From the NCBI GenBank assembly GCA_903858815.1, contig CAIOKE010000110.1:1-62030 (forward strand): 62,030 nucleotides of DNA, given 5' to 3'. Origin of the DNA: an uncultured Planctomycetaceae bacterium. Lineage in GTDB: Bacteria > Planctomycetota > Planctomycetia > Planctomycetales > Planctomycetaceae. The stretch's first letter is position 1; each line of letters starts with the position of its first letter. The position numbers and the translations under genes were made by a program. A model generated the notes under the pieces. The model was not told the origin of the DNA and did no database searches. It saw nothing but the letters and a program-made list of their open reading frames with translations. Positions 37,954 to 48,058 of this stretch are shown here, in pieces.

Positions 37954-40077
37954 ATGCGACTGACGCTCCGCACACTGCTGGCCTATCTGGACGATCGTCT
38001 GCCCCCTGAAAAGGCTCGCGAAATCGGCCTGAAGATTCAGAAAAGCCCGTTCGCGATGGAGCTGGCAGAGCGGGTACGGGAAGTCAAACGGCGACGGCGC
38101 GTGGCCGCCGATCAGGACAAAGTTCCGTCGGTGGATGCGAATCTGATCGCAGAATACCTGGATGATCAGCTGGCCCCGGATGTGGTGGCACGTCTGGAAC
38201 AGCGGATACTGGCGTCCGATGCCCTGTTGGCCGAAGTCGCGGCAGCCCACGAATTGCTCGGGCTGCTGCGTGAACCGGTCACTGTCGACGCTCGGTTGCG
38301 TGAACGTCTGCTGACGCTGGATCAGACCGGCAGCAGTGCAGCCCCTGTGTCTGCTGGTGCTGAGCGTGAGCCGTCTGATGCGGCAGCGGAAGGCTGGGTG
38401 AATTCACCGGCTTCGTCCACGGGCTGGCTGCGCTGGTCTTCACTGCTGGTTGGTGTTGGTGTGTGTGCGTGGCTGGTCAGTCTGTTCACCGATCCGCGTC
38501 TGTTGAAACCGCCAGCTGCGGTGACTGCTGATGCGGGCACAGGTGCAGCAGTTGTTGCACCTGCTGAGCCATCTGTGGAGATTGGTGCTGGCGCGGCAGA
38601 GGCCCCGGCGGGGGCCGGTGCGGAGGAACCAGCTGGTCAGATCGCATCCAAAGCCTCGCCAGTGGCCGCGGAAAATCCATCAGCTGCCAGCCAGCCAGCT
38701 GCGATGGCTGAAACCGGTCCTGCAGCGGTCATCGCGCCGCCCGCTGAACCGGTCGCGGCCGTGGACCCGGCTGCCGCGGATGCTCCTGCCCCACCTGCAG
38801 TCGAGTACACTGTGCTGCTGCAGGCCGATAACCGGACGGTGCTGCTGGCGAATGAAAAAACGGGCACGTGGAAAACTCTGCTGCAGGTGCCTGGTGGTGA
38901 AACCATCACGGCAACCCCGAACATCACCAACAGTGCTCCGTTCCTGAAGCAGAGCTGGTTCGGTGTGCCGCAGCCATTTGACATGAAGCTGCGGTTTGAA
39001 GAGGGTGGCTGGCTGATCAGGGCACTGGGTGGATCGTTGTTGCGTCTGCCTTCGGATCAGCCGGGTATTCAGGCGCTGGCGGGTCGGATGGTGCTGACAG
39101 CAGACACAGCTGTCGCGTGGCAGGAGGAACAGTTGCCGCGGCTGCATTTGCTGTGTGGGCAGTCTCTTTCACTGCTGACTCTGGCCACCGCAGAAACTCG
39201 GATTGCTTTGCAGATTGTGCCGCGGTCGGTGGTGGCCGAGGATGTGCTGACAGAGTCGGCAGTGGCAGGCGATGCGGCAGCAGAGCCGTCGGATCTGCTG
39301 TCAGCCCTGCTGTCCGCAAAGTGTGATTACGAGGTGCAGGTCACGGTACTGCAGGGAACAGCGATGCTGCAGGTTGCGGGTGGCGAATTGCAGATGCTGC
39401 CGGCGGGTGTACAGGCTGAGTGGCAGGTTGTGGATGGTGGCGAGGCATCTGGATTTCGCCAGCTCCCCTCAACTCCTGCCACGATTCCCGTCTGGATGTT
39501 GGCGCCTGAGACTGAGCCGGTACCGGAAGCGGCCACTGTGCGAACTCAGCTGACAAAATCACTGGAGGCTGGTGGAGATCCTCGGGAAGCCATCCTGCCA
39601 TTGGTGGCGGATCGCAATCCTGAGGTGGGCCTGCTGGCTACCGAAGTCCTGGTGCTGACTCGCAGTGCAGATCGTCTGCTGAATCTGTTTTTTGAGGACC
39701 TTGACGAGGTGGTGCAGAGGCGGATTATTGACGGGCTGCAGGCCATTGCCAGTTCGTCTGAGACAGCTCGTGAGCTGATTCGGGAGTCATTATCGACGCG
39801 GCTGCCGATGGCTGAGGCGATCAACATCAACAGTCTGCTGAATGGTGTGAATGCAGTGCGGGCAGCCGAACCTGAGACAGCCCAGCAGCTGCTGGCGTAT
39901 CTCGGTGATGAGCGACTGGGAGTGCGTACACTTGCGATTTATCGACTTGAGCAGATCACGGGAGATCGGCAGAATTTTTATCCGGCAGCTGACGCATCGC
40001 GGCGTCGCGATGCCATCCGTCGCTGGCAGAAGTGGCTGGATCGTCAGGGGGGAGTGCTGGTGAAGCCGGCGGAATGA
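37954..40077 (+). CDS. Membrane protein with duplicated, Cys-free anti-sigma-like N-domain
   Basis: 707 residues. Two similar helical blocks open the protein: 'LLAYLDDRLPPEKAREI' (8-24) and 'LIAEYLDDQLAPDVVARLE' (64-82). Both resemble the start of zf-HC2 anti-sigma domains but lack the zinc-binding His and Cys. One membrane helix (about 160-178) is followed by a long Ala/Pro/Glu-rich linker (about 185-285). A beta-rich extracytoplasmic domain comes next (about 285-515), and a helical C-terminus with HEAT-like periodicity (about 530-690). It could be a receptor or transmembrane regulator; no sigma factor is adjacent. The function is not known. Confidence 0.65.
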   Translation: MRLTLRTLLAYLDDRLPPEKAREIGLKIQKSPFAMELAERVREVKRRRRVAADQDKVPSVDANLIAEYLDDQLAPDVVARLEQRILASDALLAEVAAAHELLGLLREPVTVDARLRERLLTLDQTGSSAAPVSAGAEREPSDAAAEGWVNSPASSTGWLRWSSLLVGVGVCAWLVSLFTDPRLLKPPAAVTADAGTGAAVVAPAEPSVEIGAGAAEAPAGAGAEEPAGQIASKASPVAAENPSAASQPAAMAETGPAAVIAPPAEPVAAVDPAAADAPAPPAVEYTVLLQADNRTVLLANEKTGTWKTLLQVPGGETITATPNITNSAPFLKQSWFGVPQPFDMKLRFEEGGWLIRALGGSLLRLPSDQPGIQALAGRMVLTADTAVAWQEEQLPRLHLLCGQSLSLLTLATAETRIALQIVPRSVVAEDVLTESAVAGDAAAEPSDLLSALLSAKCDYEVQVTVLQGTAMLQVAGGELQMLPAGVQAEWQVVDGGEASGFRQLPSTPATIPVWMLAPETEPVPEAATVRTQLTKSLEAGGDPREAILPLVADRNPEVGLLATEVLVLTRSADRLLNLFFEDLDEVVQRRIIDGLQAIASSSETARELIRESLSTRLPMAEAININSLLNGVNAVRAAEPETAQQLLAYLGDERLGVRTLAIYRLEQITGDRQNFYPAADASRRRDAIRRWQKWLDRQGGVLVKPAE

Positions 40078-40207
40078 TTTTCTGATTTTTGCCGGCGGCC
40101 TGCAGGCCGGTGCGACCTGTCGTGGAATTGACGAACGTGCGTCCGTTGTTCAGACTTCTGCCAGTCTGCGGTGTCTTTGTTTCCTGTTCTGTCGGAAAAT
40201 TGCTGCC

Positions 40208-41503
40208 ATGCTGTTTCGAAAATGTCTTGCTTTCCTGCTGTTCGGCGGAGTCGTCGGTTCTGCGTCTGCCGAAAACTGGCCTGCGTGGCGCGGGCCTGCG
40301 GGAAACGGCATCAGCACTGAGCACAATGTGCCGACAGAATGGGGGCCGGACAAGCATGTGGCGTGGAAACTGGCCCTGCCCGGTCCAGCAGGTGCGACAC
40401 CCGTCGTCTGGGAAGAACGCATCTTTCTGACGTCCGTCAATGAGGCTGGCGAACTGCTGCTGATGTGTGTGAATACGGCCGGGAAGCCGCAGTGGCAGCA
40501 GGTGGTGGCGAAGGGCAACCAGAATTCTCGAGGTGACGAAGGCAACTCGGCGTCGCCTTCGCCGGTGACCGACGGCCAGCATGTCTGGACTTTCATGGGC
40601 GATGGAACTCTGGCCTGCTACACAGTCACCGGAGAACAGGTCTGGAAACTGAATCTGCAGGACCGCTACGGGAAGTTTCAGATTCAGTTTGGTATGAGCT
40701 CAACGCCGGTGCTTGAGCAGGGCAAGCTGTATCTGCAGTTGATTCATGGCGAAGGCAATCCGCAGACGAGGGAAGCCATCGTGGTGGCGCTGGATGGCAA
40801 AACGGGTGCGGAAGTCTGGAAAGTCGATCGCCCCAGTGACGCCGAAGCAGAGAATGAGCATTCGTATGCGTCCCCAGTGCTGTATCGTGATGACAAAACG
40901 ACACTGTTGCTGACCCATGGTGCCGACTTCATTATTGCACATGATCTGCAGGACGGTCATGAAGTCTGGCGGTGCGGCGGATTGAATCGGCGGGATGATA
41001 CTGTCCTGCCTTACGATCGCACGCTGCGTTTTGTGGCCTCACCAGCAACTGCTCCCGGTCTGATCATCGCCCCTTCAGCCAAGCAGCATCCGCTGCTGGC
41101 AATTCGAGCCGGAGGAAGTGGTGATATCACCAGCTCTGCGAAGCATCGCCTGTGGGACTGGAAACGGACTCCGGATGTCCCTTCACCGTTGATTCTGGAT
41201 GGTCTGGTTTATCTGTGCATGGAGAATGGCAATCTGACAGTGCTGGAAGCTGACAGCGGTAAAGAAGTCTATTCCGAAGCGACTCATCGTCAACGGCACC
41301 GCGCTTCCCCGGTGTATGCTGATGGCAAACTGTACCTGACTGCTCGTGATGGTCGGATCACCGTCGTGCAGGCTGGTCGGGAGTTCAAGGTGTTGGCTGT
41401 CAATGAACTGGGTGAAGATCAGTCAGCGTCTCCGGCTATTTCCGGCGGCACGCTCTATCTGCGGACGTTCGGGCATTTGTGGGCGATTCGGAACGGGAAA
41501 TAG
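40208..41503 (+). CDS. Secreted PQQ-like beta-propeller protein
   Basis: 431 residues. A signal peptide (about 4-21) is followed by the planctomycete-typical ENWPAWRGPAGNGIS and then repeated WD-like blades with 'A-x-D-G-K-T-G-x-E-V-W' motifs (for example VALDGKTGAEVWKVDRP). This is the BamB/PQQ-dehydrogenase-like propeller fold. The residues needed for a bound PQQ cofactor are not apparent, so a binding or structural role in the periplasm is more likely than a dehydrogenase. It is a stand-alone gene 130 bases after the anti-sigma-like gene. Confidence 0.88.
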   Translation: MLFRKCLAFLLFGGVVGSASAENWPAWRGPAGNGISTEHNVPTEWGPDKHVAWKLALPGPAGATPVVWEERIFLTSVNEAGELLLMCVNTAGKPQWQQVVAKGNQNSRGDEGNSASPSPVTDGQHVWTFMGDGTLACYTVTGEQVWKLNLQDRYGKFQIQFGMSSTPVLEQGKLYLQLIHGEGNPQTREAIVVALDGKTGAEVWKVDRPSDAEAENEHSYASPVLYRDDKTTLLLTHGADFIIAHDLQDGHEVWRCGGLNRRDDTVLPYDRTLRFVASPATAPGLIIAPSAKQHPLLAIRAGGSGDITSSAKHRLWDWKRTPDVPSPLILDGLVYLCMENGNLTVLEADSGKEVYSEATHRQRHRASPVYADGKLYLTARDGRITVVQAGREFKVLAVNELGEDQSASPAISGGTLYLRTFGHLWAIRNGK

Positions 41504-42119
41504 TGGTCGGCGGTCGGTGGTCAGTGAGGGGCCACGACATTGGGCGAGTGGGGTTTGGGGCGGCGGTGGTGTGTGTGGCGTGGCTGCTGGCTGGTGCGGT
41601 GTGGTGGGTGAGTGTGGTGGCTGAGTGTGGTGGGTGGTGGATGGTTGATGAAAAACGCTCTGGATCAGGCTTCCGTGCCAGGAACACACAACCGCTCAGA
41701 CGCAAACGACCACACTCGTCAGCTGATGGTAACGGCTCGCCTTTGCGTGGGGGTGAACGTGTTGTGCGACACGGGCTGAAGCCGATGCTACGAGCGTTGA
41801 GCGCCGCTTCGCGGCTTTGTGTGGGGAAAAGGTGGCCGGGCAGGAATGCCCGGGCTACGGTTGTGGGTGAACAACGACAAATGAAGACTGACCATTGACT
41901 TCGGCTCGGCGGGAGCCTCGCCCTCCGAGGCGGGACTTTGCGAGCACTGATCGCTGAGAACGAGGTCCTTCGTTGGTGAAGAATCACCAACTCAGACGGC
42001 ACAGCAACACCGCGAACAGCATTCTGCGTGGAGCCCATTTTCATTGCCCGGTTTTCGCGGAGGTGAGGGGCTGCGCGCACGTGTTTCCCGTGAGGGGCCT
42101 CTCGGGGTGAGCTGTTTTT
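41504..42119 (+). repeat. G/T-rich stretch and repeat mosaic with an apparent empty MITE site
   Basis: 41504-41650 is G/T-rich low-complexity DNA. 41681-41793 aligns with 15001-15117, including CACAACCGCTCAG and CACGGGCTGAAGCC-GATGCTACGA (41770-41793). At 41834-41860 stands GGCCGGGCAGGAATGCCCGG followed by GCTACGG, a perfect CCGGGCA-GGAA-TGCCCGG hairpin. It corresponds to the sequence interrupted by the MITE-like element at 15247-15365. The hairpin GGCTC-GGCGG-GAGCC ends the shared part (to 41917). No gene is supported. Confidence 0.7.
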
Positions 42120-43277
42120 TCAAAAGACCTCGGCGGGGTCTGCGGTGCGCAGACGTCGGATAGCCATCGCGGCGCTCATGCAGCACATCAGGATCGTCAG
42201 GGCAAACACCAGCAGAGCGCGTTCAGCCGTCATGTAGAACTGCATCTGGATGGCCTTTGTGGCTACTCGATACAGACCGATGGCCATGAAGAAGCCGGGG
42301 AAATATCCAAGGACTGAAAGCAGCATGGCCTGGCTGAAGACCACTTTCAGCAGGTAGCGATCTGAAAATCCCATCGCTTTCAGTGTGGCGTACTGGGGCA
42401 GGTGATTTGTGACTTCTGTATACAGAATCTGATACACGACGACGAAGCCGACGAAGAAACCAACTGCGGCACCCATCCCGAAGATGAAGTCAATCGGTGC
42501 ATTTTCGCGAATAAAGGCAATTTCCATGGCGACCAGTTCTTCCTTCGTCAGCACGCGTGCCTCATTGTTGACCAGTGGCTGCAGAGCCCGGCGTACCTGT
42601 TCAAGGTCGGCACCTGACTGCAGTCTGATCAGACCCACATCCACGGATCCCGGTCGACGATCCGGAAACAGTCTCAGGAAGTTTGCGGGAGCCATATACA
42701 GATTGCCGTCGGTATTGATTGAGATTCCTACGTTGATGGCACCGATGATCCGCATCTTTCGCAGGTTGATTTCCACATCAAGCTGGCCCTCACGCTGCAG
42801 AAACCCAAGGACTGGTCCGTAGTTTTTTCGACTGAGTCCGTCGAACAGAATGCGATCCTGCTGCTGCAGCTCTGCGGCATAAGGATCCAGCCCCGGCAGG
42901 TCCATCATTGGCTCACGCGGATCGATGCCGTAGATACTGACAGGAAACTCAAGCTTGTCCCACGGATTCCGGAAGCGGCCCTGGGCCATATACATCTCGC
43001 CCGTACTGCGAACTCCGGAAATTGCTCCCAGACGGTACAGCAGGGAACGCGGGAAGGTCGCAGAAGCAAAGATGGTTTTGGTGCGAGGGCTGACGAGCAC
43101 AAGATCAGCTGTGATGCGACGAGCAATCGCTACGCTGTTGTCCATGGCACCTTCACGGATGCCCAGTTGCACAAGCATCAGCATGACCGCCACAACAACG
43201 CCAGCCGTCGCCACGACCAGCTTGACTCGCTGGTGTGTCAGTTGGGCCCATGCCAGTAAAAAGGAAGACAGTGGCAC
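42120..43277 (-). CDS. DevC/FtsX-like ABC transporter permease
   Basis: 385 residues with the MacB/FtsX layout: one N-terminal membrane helix (about 17-37), a large extracytoplasmic domain (about 40-260), and three C-terminal helices (around 265-290, 315-345 and 350-375). The ending 'MSAAMAIRRLRTADPAEVF' is typical of the DevC family. These permeases pair with a DevA-type ATPase and a DevB adaptor, but neither is next to it. It is 12 bases downstream of the DUF1501 gene and is the last gene of that run. Confidence 0.85.
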   Translation of the reverse strand: MPLSSFLLAWAQLTHQRVKLVVATAGVVVAVMLMLVQLGIREGAMDNSVAIARRITADLVLVSPRTKTIFASATFPRSLLYRLGAISGVRSTGEMYMAQGRFRNPWDKLEFPVSIYGIDPREPMMDLPGLDPYAAELQQQDRILFDGLSRKNYGPVLGFLQREGQLDVEINLRKMRIIGAINVGISINTDGNLYMAPANFLRLFPDRRPGSVDVGLIRLQSGADLEQVRRALQPLVNNEARVLTKEELVAMEIAFIRENAPIDFIFGMGAAVGFFVGFVVVYQILYTEVTNHLPQYATLKAMGFSDRYLLKVVFSQAMLLSVLGYFPGFFMAIGLYRVATKAIQMQFYMTAERALLVFALTILMCCMSAAMAIRRLRTADPAEVF

Positions 43278-43289
43278 AGCAGAGACCGG

Positions 43290-44507
43290 TCAGACAGAGA
43301 AAATATCAAGGGGCTGGAATCGGTCATACAGAATGTCGGCAGAATCCACTTTCAGCCAGCGTTCCAGTACGGTGGCGTAGACTTCCCGGAAATCGGTGGA
43401 GAACTGCAGGTCGCCGTCCTGCAGATTGTTCAGATCGGGGCGTTGACCATGCAGGCCTGCCCGTACCGATCCACCTGCAAGAAACATCGGTCCGGCAGTC
43501 CCGTGGTCCGTACCTGCACTGGCGTTTTCCTGCACACGGCGTCCAAATTCACTGAATGCCAGCACCGTTGTTCGCTGCAGGTCACCACTGGTCTGCAATT
43601 CGGCCAGCAGGGCCGAAATCCCCTCTGACAACTGTCGCAGCAGGCCACGATGAGCATCCGGCTGCTGAGCGTGCGTGTCAAATCCACCCAGAGTCACATA
43701 GTACACTCGCGTCTGCAGCCCTGATCGGATCAGCTGAGAAACGGTTCGCAGACGTTCCGCAAAGCCACTCTGAGGCCATACAACGCTGGTCTGTCCGGCT
43801 TTTGCGGCACCGGCGAGGCGATCGCTGGCAGTCAGTGCAGCACTTGTGCTGCTGGCCACAAAACCAAGCAGATCGTCTTCCTTCTCTCGCTGCTCATCGG
43901 CCAGCTCCTGTACGGCTGTGCGAAACTCAGAGTCCTCAGTGCCACGCAGCCGAAATTCCTCAAGTGACCTGATCGAGGGTACCCGCAGACTACGGGACAT
44001 CAGTGCAAAAGGCTGCTTTTCACCACCCAGATGCATCGCTGCAATATCACCCCCGACGGCCTGCACTCGCTCGGCCCACCGTCCCAGCCAGCCGTCAGGG
44101 CGCTGCTGCTCCTTGCGCAGGCAGGTGTGCCAGATATCCATGGACTCGAAATGCGAACGATTGGGCTGCGGATAACCTACCTGCTGGACAACAGCCAGCT
44201 GCCCGGCCTGCAGCAGATCCGCGAACCCCTGCAGCGCCGGGTGAAAGCCCATGCCATCGGCAATCGACAGGACTTCGGCTGAGGGCACAGCCAGTGTCGG
44301 ACGCAGCCGACGATAGAGCGGGTCGTCTGTGGGAATCACAGTATTCAAACCGTCATTGCCACCCTGCAGCTCAACAACCACAAGGATCCGTTCCGCCTGC
44401 GACCGCAGGGCAGATGCCAGCAGCGGCAGCGGGACCAGTCCGCCACTGCTGAGTACCGCTGAACCCGCGCAAGTCCGCTGCAGAAATCTTCGACGATTCA
44501 TCCGCAT
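43290..44507 (-). CDS. DUF1501 protein, Tat-exported
   Basis: 405 residues from the ATG at 44507, which has AGGAG eight bases upstream and opens with a twin-arginine signal (MRMNRRRFLQ followed by an Ala-rich segment). An in-frame start at 44561 would overlap the upstream gene. The DUF1501 hallmarks 'VVVELQGGNDGLNTVIP', 'GGFDTHAQQ' and 'FSEFGRRVQENASAGTDHGTAGPMFLAGG' are all visible; these form an alkaline-phosphatase-like metal site. DUF1501 and DUF1800 proteins are usually encoded together in planctomycetes and are exported, but their reaction is unknown. It lies 16 bases after the DUF1800 gene. Confidence 0.93.
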   Translation of the reverse strand: MRMNRRRFLQRTCAGSAVLSSGGLVPLPLLASALRSQAERILVVVELQGGNDGLNTVIPTDDPLYRRLRPTLAVPSAEVLSIADGMGFHPALQGFADLLQAGQLAVVQQVGYPQPNRSHFESMDIWHTCLRKEQQRPDGWLGRWAERVQAVGGDIAAMHLGGEKQPFALMSRSLRVPSIRSLEEFRLRGTEDSEFRTAVQELADEQREKEDDLLGFVASSTSAALTASDRLAGAAKAGQTSVVWPQSGFAERLRTVSQLIRSGLQTRVYYVTLGGFDTHAQQPDAHRGLLRQLSEGISALLAELQTSGDLQRTTVLAFSEFGRRVQENASAGTDHGTAGPMFLAGGSVRAGLHGQRPDLNNLQDGDLQFSTDFREVYATVLERWLKVDSADILYDRFQPLDIFSV

Positions 44508-44523
44508 GGTCACTTCTCCTGAT

Positions 44524-45873
44524 TCAGCACAACTGGAATTCCGGCAACGTACACAACGCATGCAGACCTTCCGCGAGGGCGGCTTCCGAACGCGGTTTCA
44601 TCAGTGACAGAATACTGTCACGAGCCCTCTGCGGGATCGGAGCAGCAAACAATAACAGCTGCAGCTCTGCCAGCATCTCGGCCGGTTCTTTCAGATCATG
44701 AGCCGACAGATAATCGGGCAGCGACTGGCGACCGAAGCGAGTATTCGGATCAGTGATCAACTGCCGCATCAGATTGCTGCGACCCAGCAGAGTCGAAGAA
44801 TTGATCCATGTTCGCCCGCCATCCCACCCCTTGACGCTGGGGGGATACAGCAGGCCCTGTCCCAGTTGCTGCAGGGACTTTGCCAATCCAACGGTATTTG
44901 TGGTCCCTTCAAGACAACGCAGCAGTCCCAGAGCCAGCTCGACCGGAGATTTAATCCGGCGACCCACAGAGCGACGTGAAAAGAACAGGCGACTGGTCAG
45001 GATTGTTCGAAGCAGTGGCCGAATCTGCAGGCCACTGTCGCGAAACTGCCGGGCCAGTGGTGCTGTCAGGGCGACTACGTCAACAGGTTCGTCCATTACG
45101 AAAAAACGCAGCATTTTACTGACAATGAACTGCGCTGTCTGTGGCTGACGGAGGACCACATCCACGGCCTGCTCACCGCTGAATTCACCGCTGGTACCCA
45201 GAAATGCGCGGCTGCCTGTATCGTGCTGAAAACGATTGAAACGATATTCACCACGACGCACTTCCCAGCCCGTGAAACAGCGAGCCAGTTCCCGGATATC
45301 CTGCTCCGTATACTGACCTTCGCCCAGGCAGAACAGCTCCATCAGCTCACGCGCATAATTCTCATTGGGGTGCGCCTTACGATTGGATGCAGAATCCAGG
45401 TACAGCAGCATTGCCGGGTCTTTTGAGATCTGTTGAACCAGGTCGCCAAAGCCGGCAAATGCCAGTCGTCGCAGCAGCTGATTCTGCGTCAGCATCAACT
45501 GCGGTTCCGTGACCTTGTCAGCCCCGGTGGCGAAATGACCATGCCAGAACAGCACGGTTTTTTCCAGCAGTTGCCGGGGCGTACCAAGAATTCGATAGAC
45601 CCACCACGCCGACAATGGTTCCACATTGCCACCCGATATGGCAGCGGTCGCAAGCGTCTGCATCTGGCTGTGAAATTCCGCTGGCTCCGGCACGTCCAGC
45701 AGTTCATCAACGACCTGCTGGGGACTTTGTCTGACGGCTGCCTCCAGCTGCTGTCGGTTCGCTCCGAAACCCGCCCGACGGAACAGATGGGCTGCCGCTG
45801 ACAGATCCCACGGGCCGTCGACATCCGGTTCAAACGGTTGCCACAACTCTTCGGCAGTCAGCTCAGTTGCCAC
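44524..45873 (-). CDS. DUF1800 protein
   Basis: 449 residues from a GTG with a strong GGGAGG eight bases upstream. The DUF1800 landmarks are clear: 'AAHLFRRAGFGANRQQLEAAV' near the N-terminus, 'LFWHGHFATGADKV' (about 108-121), 'NENYARELMELFCLGEGQYTEQDI', and 'KGWDGGRTWINSSTLLGRSNL' in the C-terminal half. No signal peptide is visible. Its start overlaps the end of the upstream secreted-protein gene by 11 bases, so translation is probably coupled. It forms the usual DUF1800-DUF1501 pair. Confidence 0.93.
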   Translation of the reverse strand: MATELTAEELWQPFEPDVDGPWDLSAAAHLFRRAGFGANRQQLEAAVRQSPQQVVDELLDVPEPAEFHSQMQTLATAAISGGNVEPLSAWWVYRILGTPRQLLEKTVLFWHGHFATGADKVTEPQLMLTQNQLLRRLAFAGFGDLVQQISKDPAMLLYLDSASNRKAHPNENYARELMELFCLGEGQYTEQDIRELARCFTGWEVRRGEYRFNRFQHDTGSRAFLGTSGEFSGEQAVDVVLRQPQTAQFIVSKMLRFFVMDEPVDVVALTAPLARQFRDSGLQIRPLLRTILTSRLFFSRRSVGRRIKSPVELALGLLRCLEGTTNTVGLAKSLQQLGQGLLYPPSVKGWDGGRTWINSSTLLGRSNLMRQLITDPNTRFGRQSLPDYLSAHDLKEPAEMLAELQLLLFAAPIPQRARDSILSLMKPRSEAALAEGLHALCTLPEFQLC

Positions 45874-47680
45874 GATCAGATTCCTCCCGGATGCTCTGAT
45901 CTGCTGCAGATGTGGCTGGCGTCAACTGCAGATCAAGCTCCAGCTGCAGACGGTTGGCAGCTGCCTCAGGTCGCAACTGCAGCGTCAGACCATGAACCAG
46001 ACTGATGAGTTGCTGCAGTACACCAACTTCCGTTTCGGCTTCCTCACGAGTCTGCCCCTTCGTCAGCATATTCTGGGTGATCATGGCCTGCTGGTTATCG
46101 GCGATCAGCTGACCGGCAACCGCTGCCTGCAATTCCATCCGCATGTTGGCTGATGCGGCCGGCTGACGCGGAACCTGCAGAATCTCAGTCGCCAGTCGTT
46201 CTGTTGATGACAGCACAAAAACATCACCCTGAAAGGCGACAGTCGGGGAAAAATTGTAGATCAGCGGAACCGGCGGAGCTTCCCCGGTGGTGGGACGACG
46301 CGGTGGCAGGTAACGGGCAATCACCAGCTCCTGATCGGCCGTTTTCTGCATGTCCATTTCCAGCTGCGATCGACCCTCCTGAATTCCAGTGATATTGAAA
46401 AACCCAATCGCACTCTGGAAAGCTCGCCGCAGTTCTGGACGCATCGTGGCAGCATCCTTCATTGTCAGCACCAGAGCGAAAGCCGGCAGCTGAATCGCTG
46501 GAACAGGCTGCTCGGCAGAAAAACGCTGGCGAGCCGCCAGCAACAGCATTTCCGGTCCGAATGCTCCCAGAACTTCGTCACCAAAATCACGTCCCCCGAA
46601 GACGGTTCCCAGATTGCTTTCGGCTTCCGCCATGCGGTCGTTGATATCGGCATTGAAAAGGTCACCGGCTCGCTGCCACATCTCGGACACGTTGCGGTAC
46701 ATGCCAACAGTTCCCAGAAGTTCGGTGACCTGTGGCACGGTCGGAACTGTCCCGGAGGCCGCCGGTCCAAAGAACCATTGACGGCTTTCGGGAATCCAGT
46801 CGGTCTGAAAAGGTGCCGCAACGGAGAGCTGCAGGCTGGTGTCTGCAACCTGCAGCTGTGCCTGCAGCCAGTCTGTGCTGTTCAACACGTTCTGCAATCC
46901 ACCGAACAACAGCTCGACCGCTGGGTTGTCAGCCTGCCCCGTGAAGACTTTCTGATTCTTTACCGCGCTGCGGACCGTCTGCATACCGATCCAGAATGAT
47001 GCTGACTCCTGTGATGGCCGAGCCGTACGTGCCTGCTGCCATGCAGGCACTGCCGATAAGGACTGTTCGTCGGCCGCTTTCAGATCCAGCAGCCGATCCA
47101 GCAGTCGTTTGCCGGCTTCTGCTTTATTCACAACCAGCAGCCATTCACCAACGACAGCGGCACCGCCCTGCGGCAGCCGATACACCGGAATATCACGATA
47201 GGTGTCCAGTCGACCGTTGCCCGGTGGAGTCAGTCGAGTCAGTTCCAGAAGTTTCAGTCGCACATCCTGCATCAACTGCTCGTCGCGACCGTGAATTAAC
47301 AGAGCCACTGAATTGTCACTGCTGTCCACTGCCAGCCACAGACCCTGAGCTGTAATCGCCTGCAACGCTTCCAGCCATGGCATGCCCATCTGCAGCTGAA
47401 AGAAATTGCGGCCGGTCATAACAGGTTGCAGATCCGCACTGGCAAGGGCCTTACGAACGCCATCGATTGCCTGCACCCGCTGCACCAGAGGATGCTGCAC
47501 CAGCGATTGCAGGAGTGCCGGAGGGTCTGCAATTTCAAGGCAGGCCGCTGTACTGGCCGGAAAGACATCAGGCCCCTTCAGCGATTGAGCACTGGCGGAC
47601 TGAGTCCCTGCGAAGGGAAGCAGGCACAGGCTGGCGGACAGCAGCCAGAATGCCATGATTGGCCGATCGACACACGTCAT
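45863..47680 (-). CDS. Secreted protein of unknown function upstream of DUF1800/DUF1501
   Basis: 605 residues from the ATG at 47680, chosen because it gives a signal peptide (FWLLSASLCLLPFAGTQSASAQ, cleavage near residue 32). The frame stays open to 47941 but that part looks non-coding. The mature protein begins 'LKGPDVFPASTAACLEIADPPALLQSL', a pattern I associate with planctomycete secreted proteins of DUF3352-like character. It consists of alternating helices and strands with no catalytic motif. It overlaps the DUF1800 gene by 11 bases and probably belongs to the same operon. Confidence 0.68.
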   Translation of the reverse strand: MTCVDRPIMAFWLLSASLCLLPFAGTQSASAQSLKGPDVFPASTAACLEIADPPALLQSLVQHPLVQRVQAIDGVRKALASADLQPVMTGRNFFQLQMGMPWLEALQAITAQGLWLAVDSSDNSVALLIHGRDEQLMQDVRLKLLELTRLTPPGNGRLDTYRDIPVYRLPQGGAAVVGEWLLVVNKAEAGKRLLDRLLDLKAADEQSLSAVPAWQQARTARPSQESASFWIGMQTVRSAVKNQKVFTGQADNPAVELLFGGLQNVLNSTDWLQAQLQVADTSLQLSVAAPFQTDWIPESRQWFFGPAASGTVPTVPQVTELLGTVGMYRNVSEMWQRAGDLFNADINDRMAEAESNLGTVFGGRDFGDEVLGAFGPEMLLLAARQRFSAEQPVPAIQLPAFALVLTMKDAATMRPELRRAFQSAIGFFNITGIQEGRSQLEMDMQKTADQELVIARYLPPRRPTTGEAPPVPLIYNFSPTVAFQGDVFVLSSTERLATEILQVPRQPAASANMRMELQAAVAGQLIADNQQAMITQNMLTKGQTREEAETEVGVLQQLISLVHGLTLQLRPEAAANRLQLELDLQLTPATSAADQSIREESDRGN

Positions 47681-48058
47681 AGGGGATCGCCTGAAAACAG
47701 ACTGCTGAACAGCCTCCAGCAGCCGCGACAGAGCCGAGGCAAACAACACCAGATGGCTGGCTGCGAGAGAAACCTGGTACGGAATTTGGGGCAGTTTCCC
47801 CGGACAAACAGCAGGCTTACGGGTTCCGTGTCCTGAATTCTGACGCGCCGGCCAACTTCGGGCAAACTCAGACCGCTGGAATTGCAGCGATTTGTACGGA
47901 TCGGAAGTCAATGAAACGGGGCGGGCTCCGGGCAGACGCACCGTACCGGAATCCCCTCGTGAGCGGTCACTGCCTGCGTCTGGCCGCTGTCCCTGACAAA
48001 GGGCCCTGCGGAAAATTCAAGACGCGGAAACGCTCGGAAAAACGCCGGGGCTCACACG

